Assembly: GCA_900766355.1 (NCBI GenBank)
Contig: CAAFVD010000075.1
Span: 1 to 19,763 of the forward strand
Source: Candidatus Gastranaerophilales bacterium
GTDB lineage: Bacteria; Cyanobacteriota; Vampirovibrionia; Gastranaerophilales; Gastranaerophilaceae
Reading direction: 5' to 3'
DNA: 19,763 nucleotides
The notes under the pieces are model-generated. The model saw only the letters and a list, made by a program, of their open reading frames with translations. It ran no database searches and was not told the origin of the DNA. Shown here piece by piece: positions 7,087-15,951 of this stretch (within the stretch, counting starts at the first letter, position 1; every line of letters begins with the position of its first letter). Position numbers and translations under genes: made by a program.

Positions 7087-7096
7087 AATAACACAA
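7075..7096. promoter_or_regulatory. Palindromic operator for MarR autoregulation
   Basis: Perfect inverted repeat with 9-bp arms, TTGTGTTAT (7075-7083) and ATAACACAA (7088-7096), around a 4-bp centre. It covers the -10 box and the predicted transcription start directly upstream of a MarR-family gene. MarR dimers bind palindromes of this size and usually repress their own operon until a ligand binds. Binding by this MarR is an inference from position and symmetry. Confidence 0.75.
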
Positions 7097-7106
7097 GGAA
7101 TTAATT

Positions 7107-7565
7107 ATGGAACGTGAAGAAGTACTAAAGGGTAAAATCGGCTTAAGACTTGTTATTGCAGCAAAGCTAACAAGAACTTATGCAATCCAAAAGTTTTATG
7201 CTGAAAAATACGAGATTACTCCCGAACAATTTACTATTCTTGCAACACTTATTGAACATGATGGTTTGTATCAACGACAAATTGGTGCAATAACACTTAA
7301 AGACAGACCTAATATAACAAGATTAACAAGAATCCTTGAAGGTATGGGATTAATCACAAAACAACAAGACTCTAACAAGAGAAAAGTTTATAAAATTTTC
7401 ATTACTGAAAAAGGTCGTCAAATGTATGAAAAAGTTTTACCTACAGTAATTGACCTTTGGGGTGCAAGTATTGACGGAATTCCAGCAGAAGAAGTTAAAG
7501 CCTGCCTTCAAACTCTTCATAAAATCAAATCAAACCTTGAAGAACTTGTAAATATTCAAATTTAG
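7107..7565 (+). CDS. MarR-family transcriptional regulator of the efflux operon
   Basis: Winged helix-turn-helix repressor of 152 residues, the normal MarR length. The DNA-binding part runs from about residue 35 to 105: ITPEQFTILATL, the recognition helix around RPNITRLTRILEGMGLI, then the wing with KQQDSNKRKVYKIFIT and the usual EKGRQMYE. N- and C-terminal helices would form the dimer. It is the first gene of an operon with a membrane fusion protein and a DHA2 transporter, the same order as emrR-emrA-emrB of E. coli, so it probably senses a substrate of the pump. A 9-bp-arm palindrome over its promoter suggests autorepression. Start ATG with AAGGAA at good spacing; 10 nt separate it from the next gene. 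Confidence 0.93.
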   Translation: MEREEVLKGKIGLRLVIAAKLTRTYAIQKFYAEKYEITPEQFTILATLIEHDGLYQRQIGAITLKDRPNITRLTRILEGMGLITKQQDSNKRKVYKIFITEKGRQMYEKVLPTVIDLWGASIDGIPAEEVKACLQTLHKIKSNLEELVNIQI

Positions 7566-7575
7566 AGGTAGAAGT

Positions 7576-8700
7576 ATGACAGACAAAAAAGATATTGATA
7601 AAGATAAAGAAAAAGAACAAAATAAAAAACAAGAAGAAACCAATACATCAGAAGATAGACCTGAACTTTCTAAAAAAAGAGTTCTTGTACCGACAATACT
7701 TGCAATCTGTATGCTAATTGCAGGTATTATTACTGCGATACATTCAACATTTTTTCAATCAACTGATGACGCTTTTGTAGAAGGTAGATTGATATCTGTA
7801 GCACCTCGTGTTGCAGGGCCTGTTGTTAATCTTTTGGTAGATGATAATTATGATGTAAAACAAGGTCAACTTTTATTAGAAATTGATCCTAACGATTATG
7901 AAACAAAACTTCATTCTACAGAGGCAAAACTTGCTGAAGCAAAAGCTCAATTAAAAGTTTCTCAAAAAGAAGTTGAAGTCGGAAGTTCTGATTTAAGCCA
8001 ATCTTATGAAGATATAACTTCAGCTAAATCAAAACTAGATTTTGCACAAAAAGATTACAAAAGATATTCTGATATGCACAAAACTGGTATTGCATCTAAA
8101 CAAGAATATGATAATAGTAAAACTCATTTGACTGTAGCGAAAGCAAACTATAAAGGTGCAAACGACAAATCAAAAGCTTTAAAATCTGCACTTGAATCTC
8201 ATCAAGCTAAAACCGAAGCTGTATCTGCAGAAATTCAAAGACTAGAAGCAGAAGTAGAACAAGCAAAACTTGACTTGTCTTATACAAAAATCTATGCACC
8301 GCAATCAGGTAAAGTTTCTGCAAGAAGTGTAGAAAAAGGTAACTATGTTCAAGTTGGACAACCTCTAATGCAAATTGTTCCTGAAAAAGTTTGGGTAGTT
8401 GCTAATTTTAAAGAAATACAATTAACTAATATGAAAGCTGGTCAACCAGTAAAAATAAAAATTGATACCTATCCTGGTAAAAAATTTAAAGGCCACATCG
8501 AAAGTATCCAACGAGCAACAGGTGCTAAATCTAGTTTATTCCCACCAGAAAATGCCGTAGGAAGTTATGTAAAAATTGTTCAACGTGTTCCTGTCAAAAT
8601 AGTTTTTGATGAGGATATTACAAACTACAATATAGTTCCTGGAATGTCTGTTGTTCCGAAGGTTCAAGTTAAAGGATTTAAAAACGGGGCTAACAAGTAA
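7576..8700 (+). CDS. emrA: EmrA-like membrane fusion protein (HlyD family)
   Basis: Periplasmic adaptor that connects an inner-membrane drug exporter to an outer-membrane channel, implying a diderm envelope. It has 374 residues: a charged cytoplasmic N-terminus (1-35, very Lys/Glu-rich), one membrane segment (about 36-56), the motif STDDAFVEG with the first lipoyl half, a long coiled coil (about 110-230), the second lipoyl half with DLSYTKIYAPQSGKV, and a beta-barrel region to the end. This order is typical of EmrA. The ribosome binding site is AGAGGTAGAAG just before the ATG. The stop overlaps the next start (TAATG), so expression with the transporter is coupled. A TolC-type partner is not in the window. 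The symbol is by family resemblance. Confidence 0.92.
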   Translation: MTDKKDIDKDKEKEQNKKQEETNTSEDRPELSKKRVLVPTILAICMLIAGIITAIHSTFFQSTDDAFVEGRLISVAPRVAGPVVNLLVDDNYDVKQGQLLLEIDPNDYETKLHSTEAKLAEAKAQLKVSQKEVEVGSSDLSQSYEDITSAKSKLDFAQKDYKRYSDMHKTGIASKQEYDNSKTHLTVAKANYKGANDKSKALKSALESHQAKTEAVSAEIQRLEAEVEQAKLDLSYTKIYAPQSGKVSARSVEKGNYVQVGQPLMQIVPEKVWVVANFKEIQLTNMKAGQPVKIKIDTYPGKKFKGHIESIQRATGAKSSLFPPENAVGSYVKIVQRVPVKIVFDEDITNYNIVPGMSVVPKVQVKGFKNGANK

Positions 8701-10262
8701 TGTCAGAAGCCGTCCAAACAAAAAAATTTAACCCTTATATTATTGCACTTGTTGTTTTATTACCTGGGTTTTTATCTCTTGCAGCTAGTTCTGCAACAAA
8801 TGTTTGCCAGCCTAATATTGCAGGTTATTTTGGCGCAACTCAATATGAAGCAAACTCTGTTGTGACAGGATATATTATTGCGGCAGGGATTATGTTACCA
8901 ATTACAACTTATTTGAGTAATTTGTTTGGACAAAAAAAATACTTGATATACTGTATTATAGTTTTTACATTAGGTTGTCTATTCTGCATAATGGCAACTG
9001 ATTTACACCTTTTGATTATTGCAAGACTTATTCAAGGAGCTGGTAGTGGAAGTATCTTACCAATATGTCAAGCCGTTTTGCTTGACACCTTCCCTCCTGA
9101 AAAACGAGGTGTTGCCATGGGATTGTTTGGTGTTGCTGCTATGTTTTCACCTCTTGCTGGCCCTTATTTTGGAGGATATCTTACTGATAATTGGTCTTGG
9201 CAATGGGTATTTATTATAAATATTCCACTATGTATAATTTCAGTAATATTAATCAAATTTATTTTACCTGATAACAAGCCTATACCAAAAGAACAACGCA
9301 AACCTTTTGATATGCTTGGTTTTGTTTCTATTGCAATGGCAATGGGTTGTTTACAAATAGTTCTTGATAAAGGTGAACAGTTTAACTGGTTTGATACGAC
9401 TTGGATATGTTGGCTTGCCGGAATTAGTGTATTTAGTTTTGTTTTTTTCTATGTGTGGGAATTGGAATGCGACTCTCCAATTATTGATATAAGAGTATTT
9501 AAAGATAGGAATTTTCTATACGGAACGGCAATAAGTTCTGTTATTAACATAATGTTGTATGCAACATTATTATTAGTTCCGATGTTTGTTCAAGCTCTTT
9601 TAGGATACAGCCCTTCAATGGCCGGTTTTTCAATGTTTCCACGAGCAGTTGTTTGTTTGATAGGTTTAATTGTATTTGGAGAATTATCAAGATACATAGA
9701 ACCAAGAATTTTAACCACTATAGGATTTATTATTATGGGTGGTTCTGTTTTTTGGATGAGCCAATTAAGTACAACTGCATCATTAAGAGCTATAGTTATT
9801 CCTAATATAATTCTTTGTATCGGTGTCGCTGCGGCATTTGTTCCTATTACTGCATTGGCTTTTTTAACCTTACCTTCATCAAAAAGTGTTGATGCTGCAT
9901 CTCTACACGCATTCTTTAAAAATGTTGTTACAGCTATGTCAACTGCTATGTCATCAACATTTGTTACCAGAGTTTCACAAGTTTACCAAAACTATTTGGT
10001 TGAACACTTGAGTTGGCACAATCCCATGTTTAGAATACATTTAGCAAATTTACAACATAAATTTGTTAAATACTATGCCCCTGTTTATGCTGCAAAAAAG
10101 GCAAACGGTGCTTTATATCGTGAAATGCTACATCAATGCAAATTATGTGCATTCTATGATGTGTTTTTGCTTTTAGCATTTTTATCATTTATGGTTATAC
10201 CACTAATTTATTTGCTCAAAACAAGCAAAATGCCAGAAAATCAAAAGCCTAAAGAGATTTAA
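8700..10262 (+). CDS. emrB: EmrB-like MFS drug exporter (DHA2, 14 TM)
   Basis: Proton-coupled inner-membrane exporter of 520 residues, the standard length for 14-helix DHA2 transporters. Many hydrophobic helices are visible from residue about 12 to the C-terminus. The stretch LIQGAGSGSILPICQAVLL, then GPYFGGYLTDNWSWQWVFIINIP, is the EmrB signature with the antiporter motif in helix 5. A polar stretch of about 50 residues before the last helix (around SWHNPMFRIHLANLQHKF) matches the large periplasmic loop of this family. It starts inside the emrA stop codon. Its 3' end overlaps the convergent rdgB gene by 14 bp. The substrate cannot be predicted; in E. coli the system exports hydrophobic toxic compounds. 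Confidence 0.93.
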   Translation: MSEAVQTKKFNPYIIALVVLLPGFLSLAASSATNVCQPNIAGYFGATQYEANSVVTGYIIAAGIMLPITTYLSNLFGQKKYLIYCIIVFTLGCLFCIMATDLHLLIIARLIQGAGSGSILPICQAVLLDTFPPEKRGVAMGLFGVAAMFSPLAGPYFGGYLTDNWSWQWVFIINIPLCIISVILIKFILPDNKPIPKEQRKPFDMLGFVSIAMAMGCLQIVLDKGEQFNWFDTTWICWLAGISVFSFVFFYVWELECDSPIIDIRVFKDRNFLYGTAISSVINIMLYATLLLVPMFVQALLGYSPSMAGFSMFPRAVVCLIGLIVFGELSRYIEPRILTTIGFIIMGGSVFWMSQLSTTASLRAIVIPNIILCIGVAAAFVPITALAFLTLPSSKSVDAASLHAFFKNVVTAMSTAMSSTFVTRVSQVYQNYLVEHLSWHNPMFRIHLANLQHKFVKYYAPVYAAKKANGALYREMLHQCKLCAFYDVFLLLAFLSFMVIPLIYLLKTSKMPENQKPKEI

Positions 10263-10818
10263 GAAAATTTATTACATTGTTCATAGCATTTGCTCTATGA
10301 GAAATTGTATTCTTCTTTTCTTCACTCATTTCTGCGATTGTGCAATCGTATCCGTCAGGTTGGAATATAGGGTCATAGCCAAACCCATTCACACCTTTGG
10401 CTTCTTTGATGATTTGTCCTTTACATTCGCCTGTTGTTTGATAAATTTGTTCACCCTTCTCATTTATAAGCGTCATACAACAAACAAACTTAGCTTTTCG
10501 GTTTTCTTTTCCTTCAAGCTCTCGCAAAACTCGTTCTATTTTTGCAGCTTGAGTTCCTGCATAACGTGCAGAATATAACCCTGGAGCGCCATTAAGAGCA
10601 TCTATACAAAGTCCTGAATCATCAGCAAGCGATATCGTATGAGAAACTCTATAAGCTTCAATAGCTTTTTTGTATGAATTTTCTTCAAATGTAGAACCGT
10701 CCTCAATGGGATTAAACCCTTCTGCTGGTAAAATGAATTCGATACCCGAATCTTTAGCTATATCATTAACTTCTTCAAGTTTATGAGGATTTCCTGTTGC
10801 AAATACTATCTTTTTCAT
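10249..10818 (-). CDS. rdgB: XTP/dITP diphosphatase (Ham1/RdgB)
   Basis: Cytoplasmic house-cleaning enzyme that hydrolyses dITP and XTP to monophosphates and so keeps deaminated purines out of DNA. It has 189 residues, the family's usual length. Motifs are intact: TGNPHK (8-13), EDG with TFEEN (39-47), LADDSGL (64-70), GFGYDPIF (145-152) and SHRA (173-176). The 3' end overlaps emrB by 14 bp, tail to tail. The ATG at 10818 has no Shine-Dalgarno and lies 7 nt after a TATAAT box, which predicts a leaderless mRNA. It lies 21 bp after the TPR-glycosyltransferase gene, so it may also be read from that transcript. Confidence 0.95.
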   Translation of the reverse strand: MKKIVFATGNPHKLEEVNDIAKDSGIEFILPAEGFNPIEDGSTFEENSYKKAIEAYRVSHTISLADDSGLCIDALNGAPGLYSARYAGTQAAKIERVLRELEGKENRKAKFVCCMTLINEKGEQIYQTTGECKGQIIKEAKGVNGFGYDPIFQPDGYDCTIAEMSEEKKNTISHRANAMNNVINFLKSL

Positions 10819-10825
10819 AAGTTTT

Positions 10826-10831
10826 ATTATA
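10826..10831 (-). promoter_or_regulatory. -10 box of rdgB, leaderless arrangement
   Basis: TATAAT on the minus strand, preceded by TTTTGTAA and followed by 7 nt and the rdgB ATG. No good -35 hexamer stands 16-18 bp upstream. The 14-mer TTTTGTAATATAAT occurs identically before the divergent TPR gene at 14157-14170. Confidence 0.5.
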
Positions 10832-10839
10832 TTACAAAA

Positions 10840-12486
10840 TTATAACTGCGAAAGTATATTATTAAACACTTCACTCCAATCATCATGATTAACCTGTTTA
10901 AATATTGTCACAGAATCATACCATTCAGTAGTTTTGTCATTATCAAACCAACGCCAATCAGGACAATATGGCAAAATCAAAAAAGTCTTTACTCCCAATG
11001 CTCCAGCCAAATGTGCAACTGATGTATCTACTGTTATTAATAAATCTAAATTTTTCAATGCAGCTGCAGTATCATCAAAATTTTTGAACGTACTTCCTAA
11101 ATCAATAAGATTAGAATATTTTTTATAATTATCCAATGACGGATTTACCTGAAAAGAATACACACTTGTTTTATCTAAATTAATTATATTTTCAAACAGC
11201 TCTACATTTAGTGTTCTATGGATTTGTTCTCTTAAATTAGTTGCACCAGCTTCCCAACATATACCAATTTTTTTATTTTGAGTGTTGAAATATTTTGTTT
11301 TATATTCTTCAATCTTATTTTTATCAGGAATCATATAATTATCTGTAAACGGAATTTTTCTAAATCCTTTGTTTAAATAATAAATACAACTTGCAAGCAT
11401 TACAGATTTATCATAACGAGGGAATTTAAACTCCTTATCGTTAGGATAAAACTCTATTTTTTTATACTTAGAAAAAGAGCGTTTAAATAAACTACATAAA
11501 GGTTCTGCAACCATTACTTTAACTTTTTTAAACTTTTTTTCTAAAAATGGTAAATACCTTGAAAACTGTATCTGGTCACCGATTCCTTGATCACCATATA
11601 CGAAAATTATTTCATCTTTAAAACTTCCACCCTTCCAAGGTCGTTTAAACTGAAAATACCAATCAATATCATCTTGAGAATCATTATCTACATTAACATA
11701 ATATCTATATCCTCTCTTAAACTGTCTTGCGGAAAGATAATATGAAGCAAATAAAAATCGTAACCCTTTTTTTTCTGGCATGATTTTTTCTATCTTTTTA
11801 AGATAATAATACGTTTTCTTACGAGATTTTACATCTTTTGAATAACTTATTGCCAAATTTAAATACCCACCAGCTTTATTACCATTTTTCACCATTAAAC
11901 GATATGATTTTCTTGCTAATTTTTCATCGCCATACAATGTTTCTGCTTGTAATCCGTTTAAAAACCAAGCAAGTGAGAACTTAGGATTTAATAACAAAAG
12001 TTTTTTACAATACTGTTCACTCTCTTTGAATAAGCCTATTTGCAAAGAACTATAGCCCAAATTATATAAAAACATTTCATCTGTTGGGAATTGTTTACTT
12101 GCCTCTAGTGCGTATTTATAGGATTCTTGATAATTTTTGCAATAAAACAAAGACATTGTTAAAGCTCTATACAAATCATAAGATTTATTCTCTGCCAATG
12201 CTTTTTTTAAATAAAATATAGCCGAAATATATTTAGTCAAAACAAACTTAGACATACCAATATATGAAACTATTGTTTTTGATGGGGTAAGTTTGTACGA
12301 TTTTTCAAGATATTTTTCAGCTTTTTTATAATTCCCCAAATTGTAATACAATAGCCCTAAAAAAGATAATACAGACGTATTTTCAGGAGAAATTTTTAAA
12401 AGCTCTAAATATATCTTTTCAGCTTTTTTAAACTCTTTTCTTCTTGTAAATTCTACCGCTTGTTTTATTTGTTCAACTAATTCCAT
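10840..12486 (-). CDS. TPR-glycosyltransferase fusion (GT9-like), intact copy
   Basis: Predicted soluble protein of 548 residues. Residues about 1-265 are TPR repeats, a protein-binding scaffold. Residues about 290-548 form a GT-B, GT9/heptosyltransferase-like domain: GDQGIGDQIQFSRYLPFL (298-315), KKIGICWEAG, IHRTLNVELFENI, YSFQVN, DTAAALKNLDLLITVDTSVA with DTSVAHLAGALG (487-498) and PDWRWF (509-514). Fusions of this kind modify proteins; FlmG of Caulobacter uses TPRs to hold flagellin and a glycosyltransferase domain to modify it. A role in flagellin or surface glycosylation here is an inference. A close paralogue lies 13 bp upstream. The ATG has no Shine-Dalgarno and sits 7 nt after TAAAAT. 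Confidence 0.88.
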   Translation of the reverse strand: MELVEQIKQAVEFTRRKEFKKAEKIYLELLKISPENTSVLSFLGLLYYNLGNYKKAEKYLEKSYKLTPSKTIVSYIGMSKFVLTKYISAIFYLKKALAENKSYDLYRALTMSLFYCKNYQESYKYALEASKQFPTDEMFLYNLGYSSLQIGLFKESEQYCKKLLLLNPKFSLAWFLNGLQAETLYGDEKLARKSYRLMVKNGNKAGGYLNLAISYSKDVKSRKKTYYYLKKIEKIMPEKKGLRFLFASYYLSARQFKRGYRYYVNVDNDSQDDIDWYFQFKRPWKGGSFKDEIIFVYGDQGIGDQIQFSRYLPFLEKKFKKVKVMVAEPLCSLFKRSFSKYKKIEFYPNDKEFKFPRYDKSVMLASCIYYLNKGFRKIPFTDNYMIPDKNKIEEYKTKYFNTQNKKIGICWEAGATNLREQIHRTLNVELFENIINLDKTSVYSFQVNPSLDNYKKYSNLIDLGSTFKNFDDTAAALKNLDLLITVDTSVAHLAGALGVKTFLILPYCPDWRWFDNDKTTEWYDSVTIFKQVNHDDWSEVFNNILSQL

Positions 12487-12493
12487 TGTATCT

Positions 12494-12523
12494 ATTTTAT
12501 CACTTATTTTTCAATTCCGTCAA
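12494..12523 (-). promoter_or_regulatory. Promoter inside the 3' end of the upstream paralogue
   Basis: TTGACG (12518-12523), 18-bp spacer, TGA then TAAAAT (12494-12499), giving an extended -10. The -35 and most of the spacer lie within the last codons of the upstream TPR-glycosyltransferase gene. The downstream ATG begins 7 nt after the -10, so this promoter would make a separate, leaderless transcript of the second paralogue. Confidence 0.6.
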
Positions 12524-14113
12524 TTTAGCAATAATCCTATCGATTTCTGATTTCCAAGAGTTTTTATATTGTTGCTTATAAATACTAACAGATTTATACC
12601 ATTCCGTTGTATTATCGTTGTCAAACCATCTCCAATCAGGATAATATGGAAGTAACATTAATGTATTTAACCCCATTGCACCAGATAAATTGGCAACAGA
12701 AGTATCCACAGTAACAATAATATCCATTGATTTTAAATAAGATGCCGTATCATAAAAATCTTTAAAATCTTTTCCTAAATCAACAATTGGATATTTTTTA
12801 ATTTCATTATTTGACGCACCCACCTGAAAAGAATAAAACTCATAATCCTGTTCAAATAATTCTGCAAATTCATTTATATTAATAGAACGATGTATTGTTG
12901 TTCTTAAATCAGAATTTCCAGCTTCCCAACATAAACCTACTTTTAGTTTGTTTGATTTTATACCAGATTGTTGAGGAACATCTATGTATTTATCAGAAAA
13001 CGGAATATTCTGAAAATCCATACCCAAATAATACGGCAGTTTTGACAACGCAACCGAATAATCATACTTAGGAATTTTTGTCACAAATTCCACATCAAAA
13101 TTAGTTTCAAAAAGTCGTTTTAAATTCGGATAAACAAAAACTTTTACTGATTTAAATTTTGTTTTTAAGAATGGAACATATCTCATAAACATAATATGAT
13201 CGCCATAAGCCAAATCAGGAAAGACAAATATCGTTTTATCTTTATGATTTTTTCCGTCCCAAATATTTTTTAACTTTCTTACAGCACTTGAATCGTTTTG
13301 TTTTATATAGTATTTAAAACCTTCTTTAAATTTTCTTTGTTTAAAATAATTATGAGCAATTCCTAAAATTATAGTATTATTTTTGGGAGATAATTTAAGT
13401 GCTTTTTTAAAATATTTTGTCGCAAGATTATACTTGCAAGATTTAGAATAACTTACACCCAAATCATAATATTCTGATAAAGTTCCACCACTATATTTTA
13501 TCGCATTTTTATAACATTTTTGAGCTTCGTCTTCATTACAATACAAGCATTCTTGTATAAGTCCAGCTTGTGACCAAGCTTTTGGGAATTTTTTATCTTG
13601 TTTAAAACAATCCGCCAAACATTTTTCACTTTCTACAAAATGCCCCAAATATAAATTTGCAATAGAATAATTTAACAAGATATTTTTTGACAAAGGAAAT
13701 TTTTCAATCCCTTGTTTGCAATATTCATATAATTTTGGGGCATAATCTATACTAGAAACAACAGTAAAAGAAGCCAACATGTCTGTTAATCTAATATAAT
13801 TATCTAGAGTTGGTTTTTGCTTGATTAACTCTATATACAAAGGAACTGCTTGTTCATATTTTCTAAGAGTATATTTTGTCAAAGCAAGTCCAGAAAGTAT
13901 TGTTTCCGTTTGATTAATAGAATATGCTTTTTCAAACTGCTGTTCAGCTTTTTTATATTTTTTTGTTTCTAAATATAAATAACCTAAAAATGATAGAATA
14001 ATATGATTTTCTGAGTATTCTTCTAACAATTCTAAGTATATTTTTTCTGCAGAAATATAATTTCGTTCTTTTACAAACTTGAGTGCCTGATTAACTTGTT
14101 CCGCAATTTCCAT
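12500..14113 (-). CDS. TPR-glycosyltransferase fusion (GT9-like), divergent copy
   Basis: Tandem paralogue of the next gene downstream, 537 residues. It has the same plan: N-terminal TPR repeats (about 1-270; both start ME..EQ..QA), then a GT9-like domain with KVGLCWEAG, TIHRSININEFAELF, FYSFQVG, DTASYLKSMDIIVTVDTSVAN and the shared ending YPDWRWFDNDNTTEWY. Two positions depart from the family pattern: the histidine of DTSVAHLAGALG is asparagine here (DTSVANLSGAMG, 470-481), and the EQGLGD-type loop reads PDLAYGDHIMF. The copy may have changed donor or lost activity. The ATG at 14113 lacks a Shine-Dalgarno and lies 6 nt after TATCAT. It is divergent from the TPR protein gene, 63 bp apart. Confidence 0.87.
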   Translation of the reverse strand: MEIAEQVNQALKFVKERNYISAEKIYLELLEEYSENHIILSFLGYLYLETKKYKKAEQQFEKAYSINQTETILSGLALTKYTLRKYEQAVPLYIELIKQKPTLDNYIRLTDMLASFTVVSSIDYAPKLYEYCKQGIEKFPLSKNILLNYSIANLYLGHFVESEKCLADCFKQDKKFPKAWSQAGLIQECLYCNEDEAQKCYKNAIKYSGGTLSEYYDLGVSYSKSCKYNLATKYFKKALKLSPKNNTIILGIAHNYFKQRKFKEGFKYYIKQNDSSAVRKLKNIWDGKNHKDKTIFVFPDLAYGDHIMFMRYVPFLKTKFKSVKVFVYPNLKRLFETNFDVEFVTKIPKYDYSVALSKLPYYLGMDFQNIPFSDKYIDVPQQSGIKSNKLKVGLCWEAGNSDLRTTIHRSININEFAELFEQDYEFYSFQVGASNNEIKKYPIVDLGKDFKDFYDTASYLKSMDIIVTVDTSVANLSGAMGLNTLMLLPYYPDWRWFDNDNTTEWYKSVSIYKQQYKNSWKSEIDRIIAKLTELKNK

Positions 14114-14119
14114 AGAAAA

Positions 14120-14148
14120 ATGATATCATTTTTATTTAACTTAATCAA
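14120..14148 (-). promoter_or_regulatory. Promoter of the divergent TPR-glycosyltransferase gene
   Basis: TTGATT (14143-14148), 17-bp spacer, TATCAT (14120-14125), then 6 nt to the ATG at 14113. Hexamer quality and spacing are good, and no Shine-Dalgarno fits in the 6 nt, so the mRNA should be leaderless. Its -35 overlaps the region where the -35 of the opposite gene would lie. Confidence 0.65.
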
Positions 14149-14164
14149 ACTAAAATTTTTGTAA

Positions 14165-14170
14165 TATAAT
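14165..14170 (+). promoter_or_regulatory. -10 box of the TPR protein gene, leaderless arrangement
   Basis: Perfect TATAAT, 6 nt before the ATG at 14177, within TTTTGTAATATAAT. There is no Shine-Dalgarno. The -35 region (TAATCA at 17-bp spacing) is poor, so the upstream T-rich part may matter. Confidence 0.6.
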
Positions 14171-14176
14171 TAAGCT

Positions 14177-15934
14177 ATGGATATTTTAGAAGAAATTAAT
14201 AATTTGATTGCAGAGAGTGAATTTGCAAAAGCAAAACACAAACTTTTACAAGTAATGGCAGAAAATGGCACAGACCTTGAATATACAAAACTATTAGGTT
14301 TAGTTAATGTTAATCTAGGTTGTTATGATGAAGCTCGTCAAAACTTTGAAGAAGTTGTTGAACAAGAAAAAGAAGATGCTACATCTTGGTTTTATTTAGG
14401 TAATTGCTATGACAAACTTAGAAACTTAGAACAAGCTAAAAACGCTTATTTAAAAGTAATTGAACTAAGAGAAAATTACCTTGATGCATATAAAAGTGTT
14501 TGTATAATACTTATGCAACTTGGAGAAGAAGAAAAAGCAATCGAATTGGCTGAAAAGGCTAAAGAAATTGATTCTGAGGATTATACATACGAATACCTTA
14601 TAGGTACTGCTTATGTTGCACTCAGACAATATGACGAAAGTATTGCACATCTAGAAAAAGCTTTGGAACTAGCTCCTAACCATTCTCAAATATATGGAAA
14701 CTTAGGTACTGCATATCTTCTAAAAAACGACCAAACAAAATCTATTGAAATGTACAAAAAAGCTATAGAAATTGAACCTGAAAACACAGAAGCATTATAC
14801 AATTTGGGTTCATTATATCAAATTCAAAACAACCATAGCGAAGCTTGTGTATATTTTGAAAAAGCTTATGCTATAAAAAATGATGAAAAATCACTTGTTG
14901 GTTTAACTCTTTCAGAGTTTAAAGGTGGTAACTATACAAAAGCTATTGAACACTACAAAGCTCTCGTTGTTGCACACCCAGAAAAAGATTCCTACTTATA
15001 CAACTTGGCAACTTGCTATGAACAAGTTAGAGATTTTAACAATGCTATATCTATTCTTAAGCAACTTATCACAAGAAATCCTAACTCTGTTAATATGGCT
15101 CAAAAACTTGCAGGGTTATATATGGAAACAAGAGATTTAAGAAATGCAAAAGAATTGTATGACAAAGTTATCCTAAAAAATTCTCCGTCTGCAAATACAT
15201 TATATCAATATGCGATTATCTCATCTCAATTGTATGACACAGATACCGCAGAAAGAATTTTCAAAAAAGTTATTGGAATGAACCCTGACAATGCTCTTGC
15301 TCATAAGGATTTGGGGGTTATTTATCTCAATAAAAGATTATTTGATTATGCAAAAGATGAATTCAAAACTGCTTTGAATCTTGCACCTGATAATTATGAT
15401 ATTGTTTTTGAATATGCAAATTATTTATATAGTGTTGGCAATTACAAAGAAGCTGATGAGTATTACGAAAAAGCATTATCTCTAAACGATGATGTTATAG
15501 CCAAAACATTACGTGCAATGAACAAAATTGAACTTAATGAATTGGATAAAGCAAAAGAACTTATTGACAATGCTCTAAAACAAGAGCCTCATCACGAATA
15601 TATTCAGTTTATGGCTGGTAGAATTTATTTTGCATTAAACGAATTTGATACTGCAAAAAGATTTCTTATTCACTCTATCGAACAGAATCCTGATATTGAG
15701 TCAAAGAACCTTTTGGCATTGACATATTTTGGGTTGAAGGAATACAAAAACGCAAACAATATTTTTGAGAACTTATTGACAACAAACCCAGATAATATTT
15801 CTTTATTGTATAACTCTGCTCAATGCTATGAAAACCTTGGTGAAAAAGATAAAGCCTTGGAAAAATTGTACAAGTTGACAGATATATTCCCTGAACATGA
15901 AGAAGCTCAAGAAATGATACGCCGCCTATCATAA
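14177..15934 (+). CDS. Large TPR-repeat protein, 585 aa
   Basis: The whole chain is made of degenerate 34-residue TPR units, roughly 16 of them, from MDILEEINNLIAESEF to the end. Typical units read LGNCYDKLRNLEQAKNAYLK and LGTAYLLKNDQTKSIEMYKK. There is no signal peptide, membrane segment or catalytic domain, so it should be a cytoplasmic scaffold for protein contacts. Its partner cannot be read from the sequence. It is divergent from two TPR-glycosyltransferases, 63 bp away, with back-to-back promoters, which suggests a shared process. The ATG at 14177 directly follows a TATAAT box by 6 nt. No strong terminator was found after the stop; the next element is the antisense RNA promoter 18 bp on. 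Confidence 0.9.
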   Translation: MDILEEINNLIAESEFAKAKHKLLQVMAENGTDLEYTKLLGLVNVNLGCYDEARQNFEEVVEQEKEDATSWFYLGNCYDKLRNLEQAKNAYLKVIELRENYLDAYKSVCIILMQLGEEEKAIELAEKAKEIDSEDYTYEYLIGTAYVALRQYDESIAHLEKALELAPNHSQIYGNLGTAYLLKNDQTKSIEMYKKAIEIEPENTEALYNLGSLYQIQNNHSEACVYFEKAYAIKNDEKSLVGLTLSEFKGGNYTKAIEHYKALVVAHPEKDSYLYNLATCYEQVRDFNNAISILKQLITRNPNSVNMAQKLAGLYMETRDLRNAKELYDKVILKNSPSANTLYQYAIISSQLYDTDTAERIFKKVIGMNPDNALAHKDLGVIYLNKRLFDYAKDEFKTALNLAPDNYDIVFEYANYLYSVGNYKEADEYYEKALSLNDDVIAKTLRAMNKIELNELDKAKELIDNALKQEPHHEYIQFMAGRIYFALNEFDTAKRFLIHSIEQNPDIESKNLLALTYFGLKEYKNANNIFENLLTTNPDNISLLYNSAQCYENLGEKDKALEKLYKLTDIFPEHEEAQEMIRRLS

Positions 15935-15951
15935 GGTAGGGGAATTTATAC

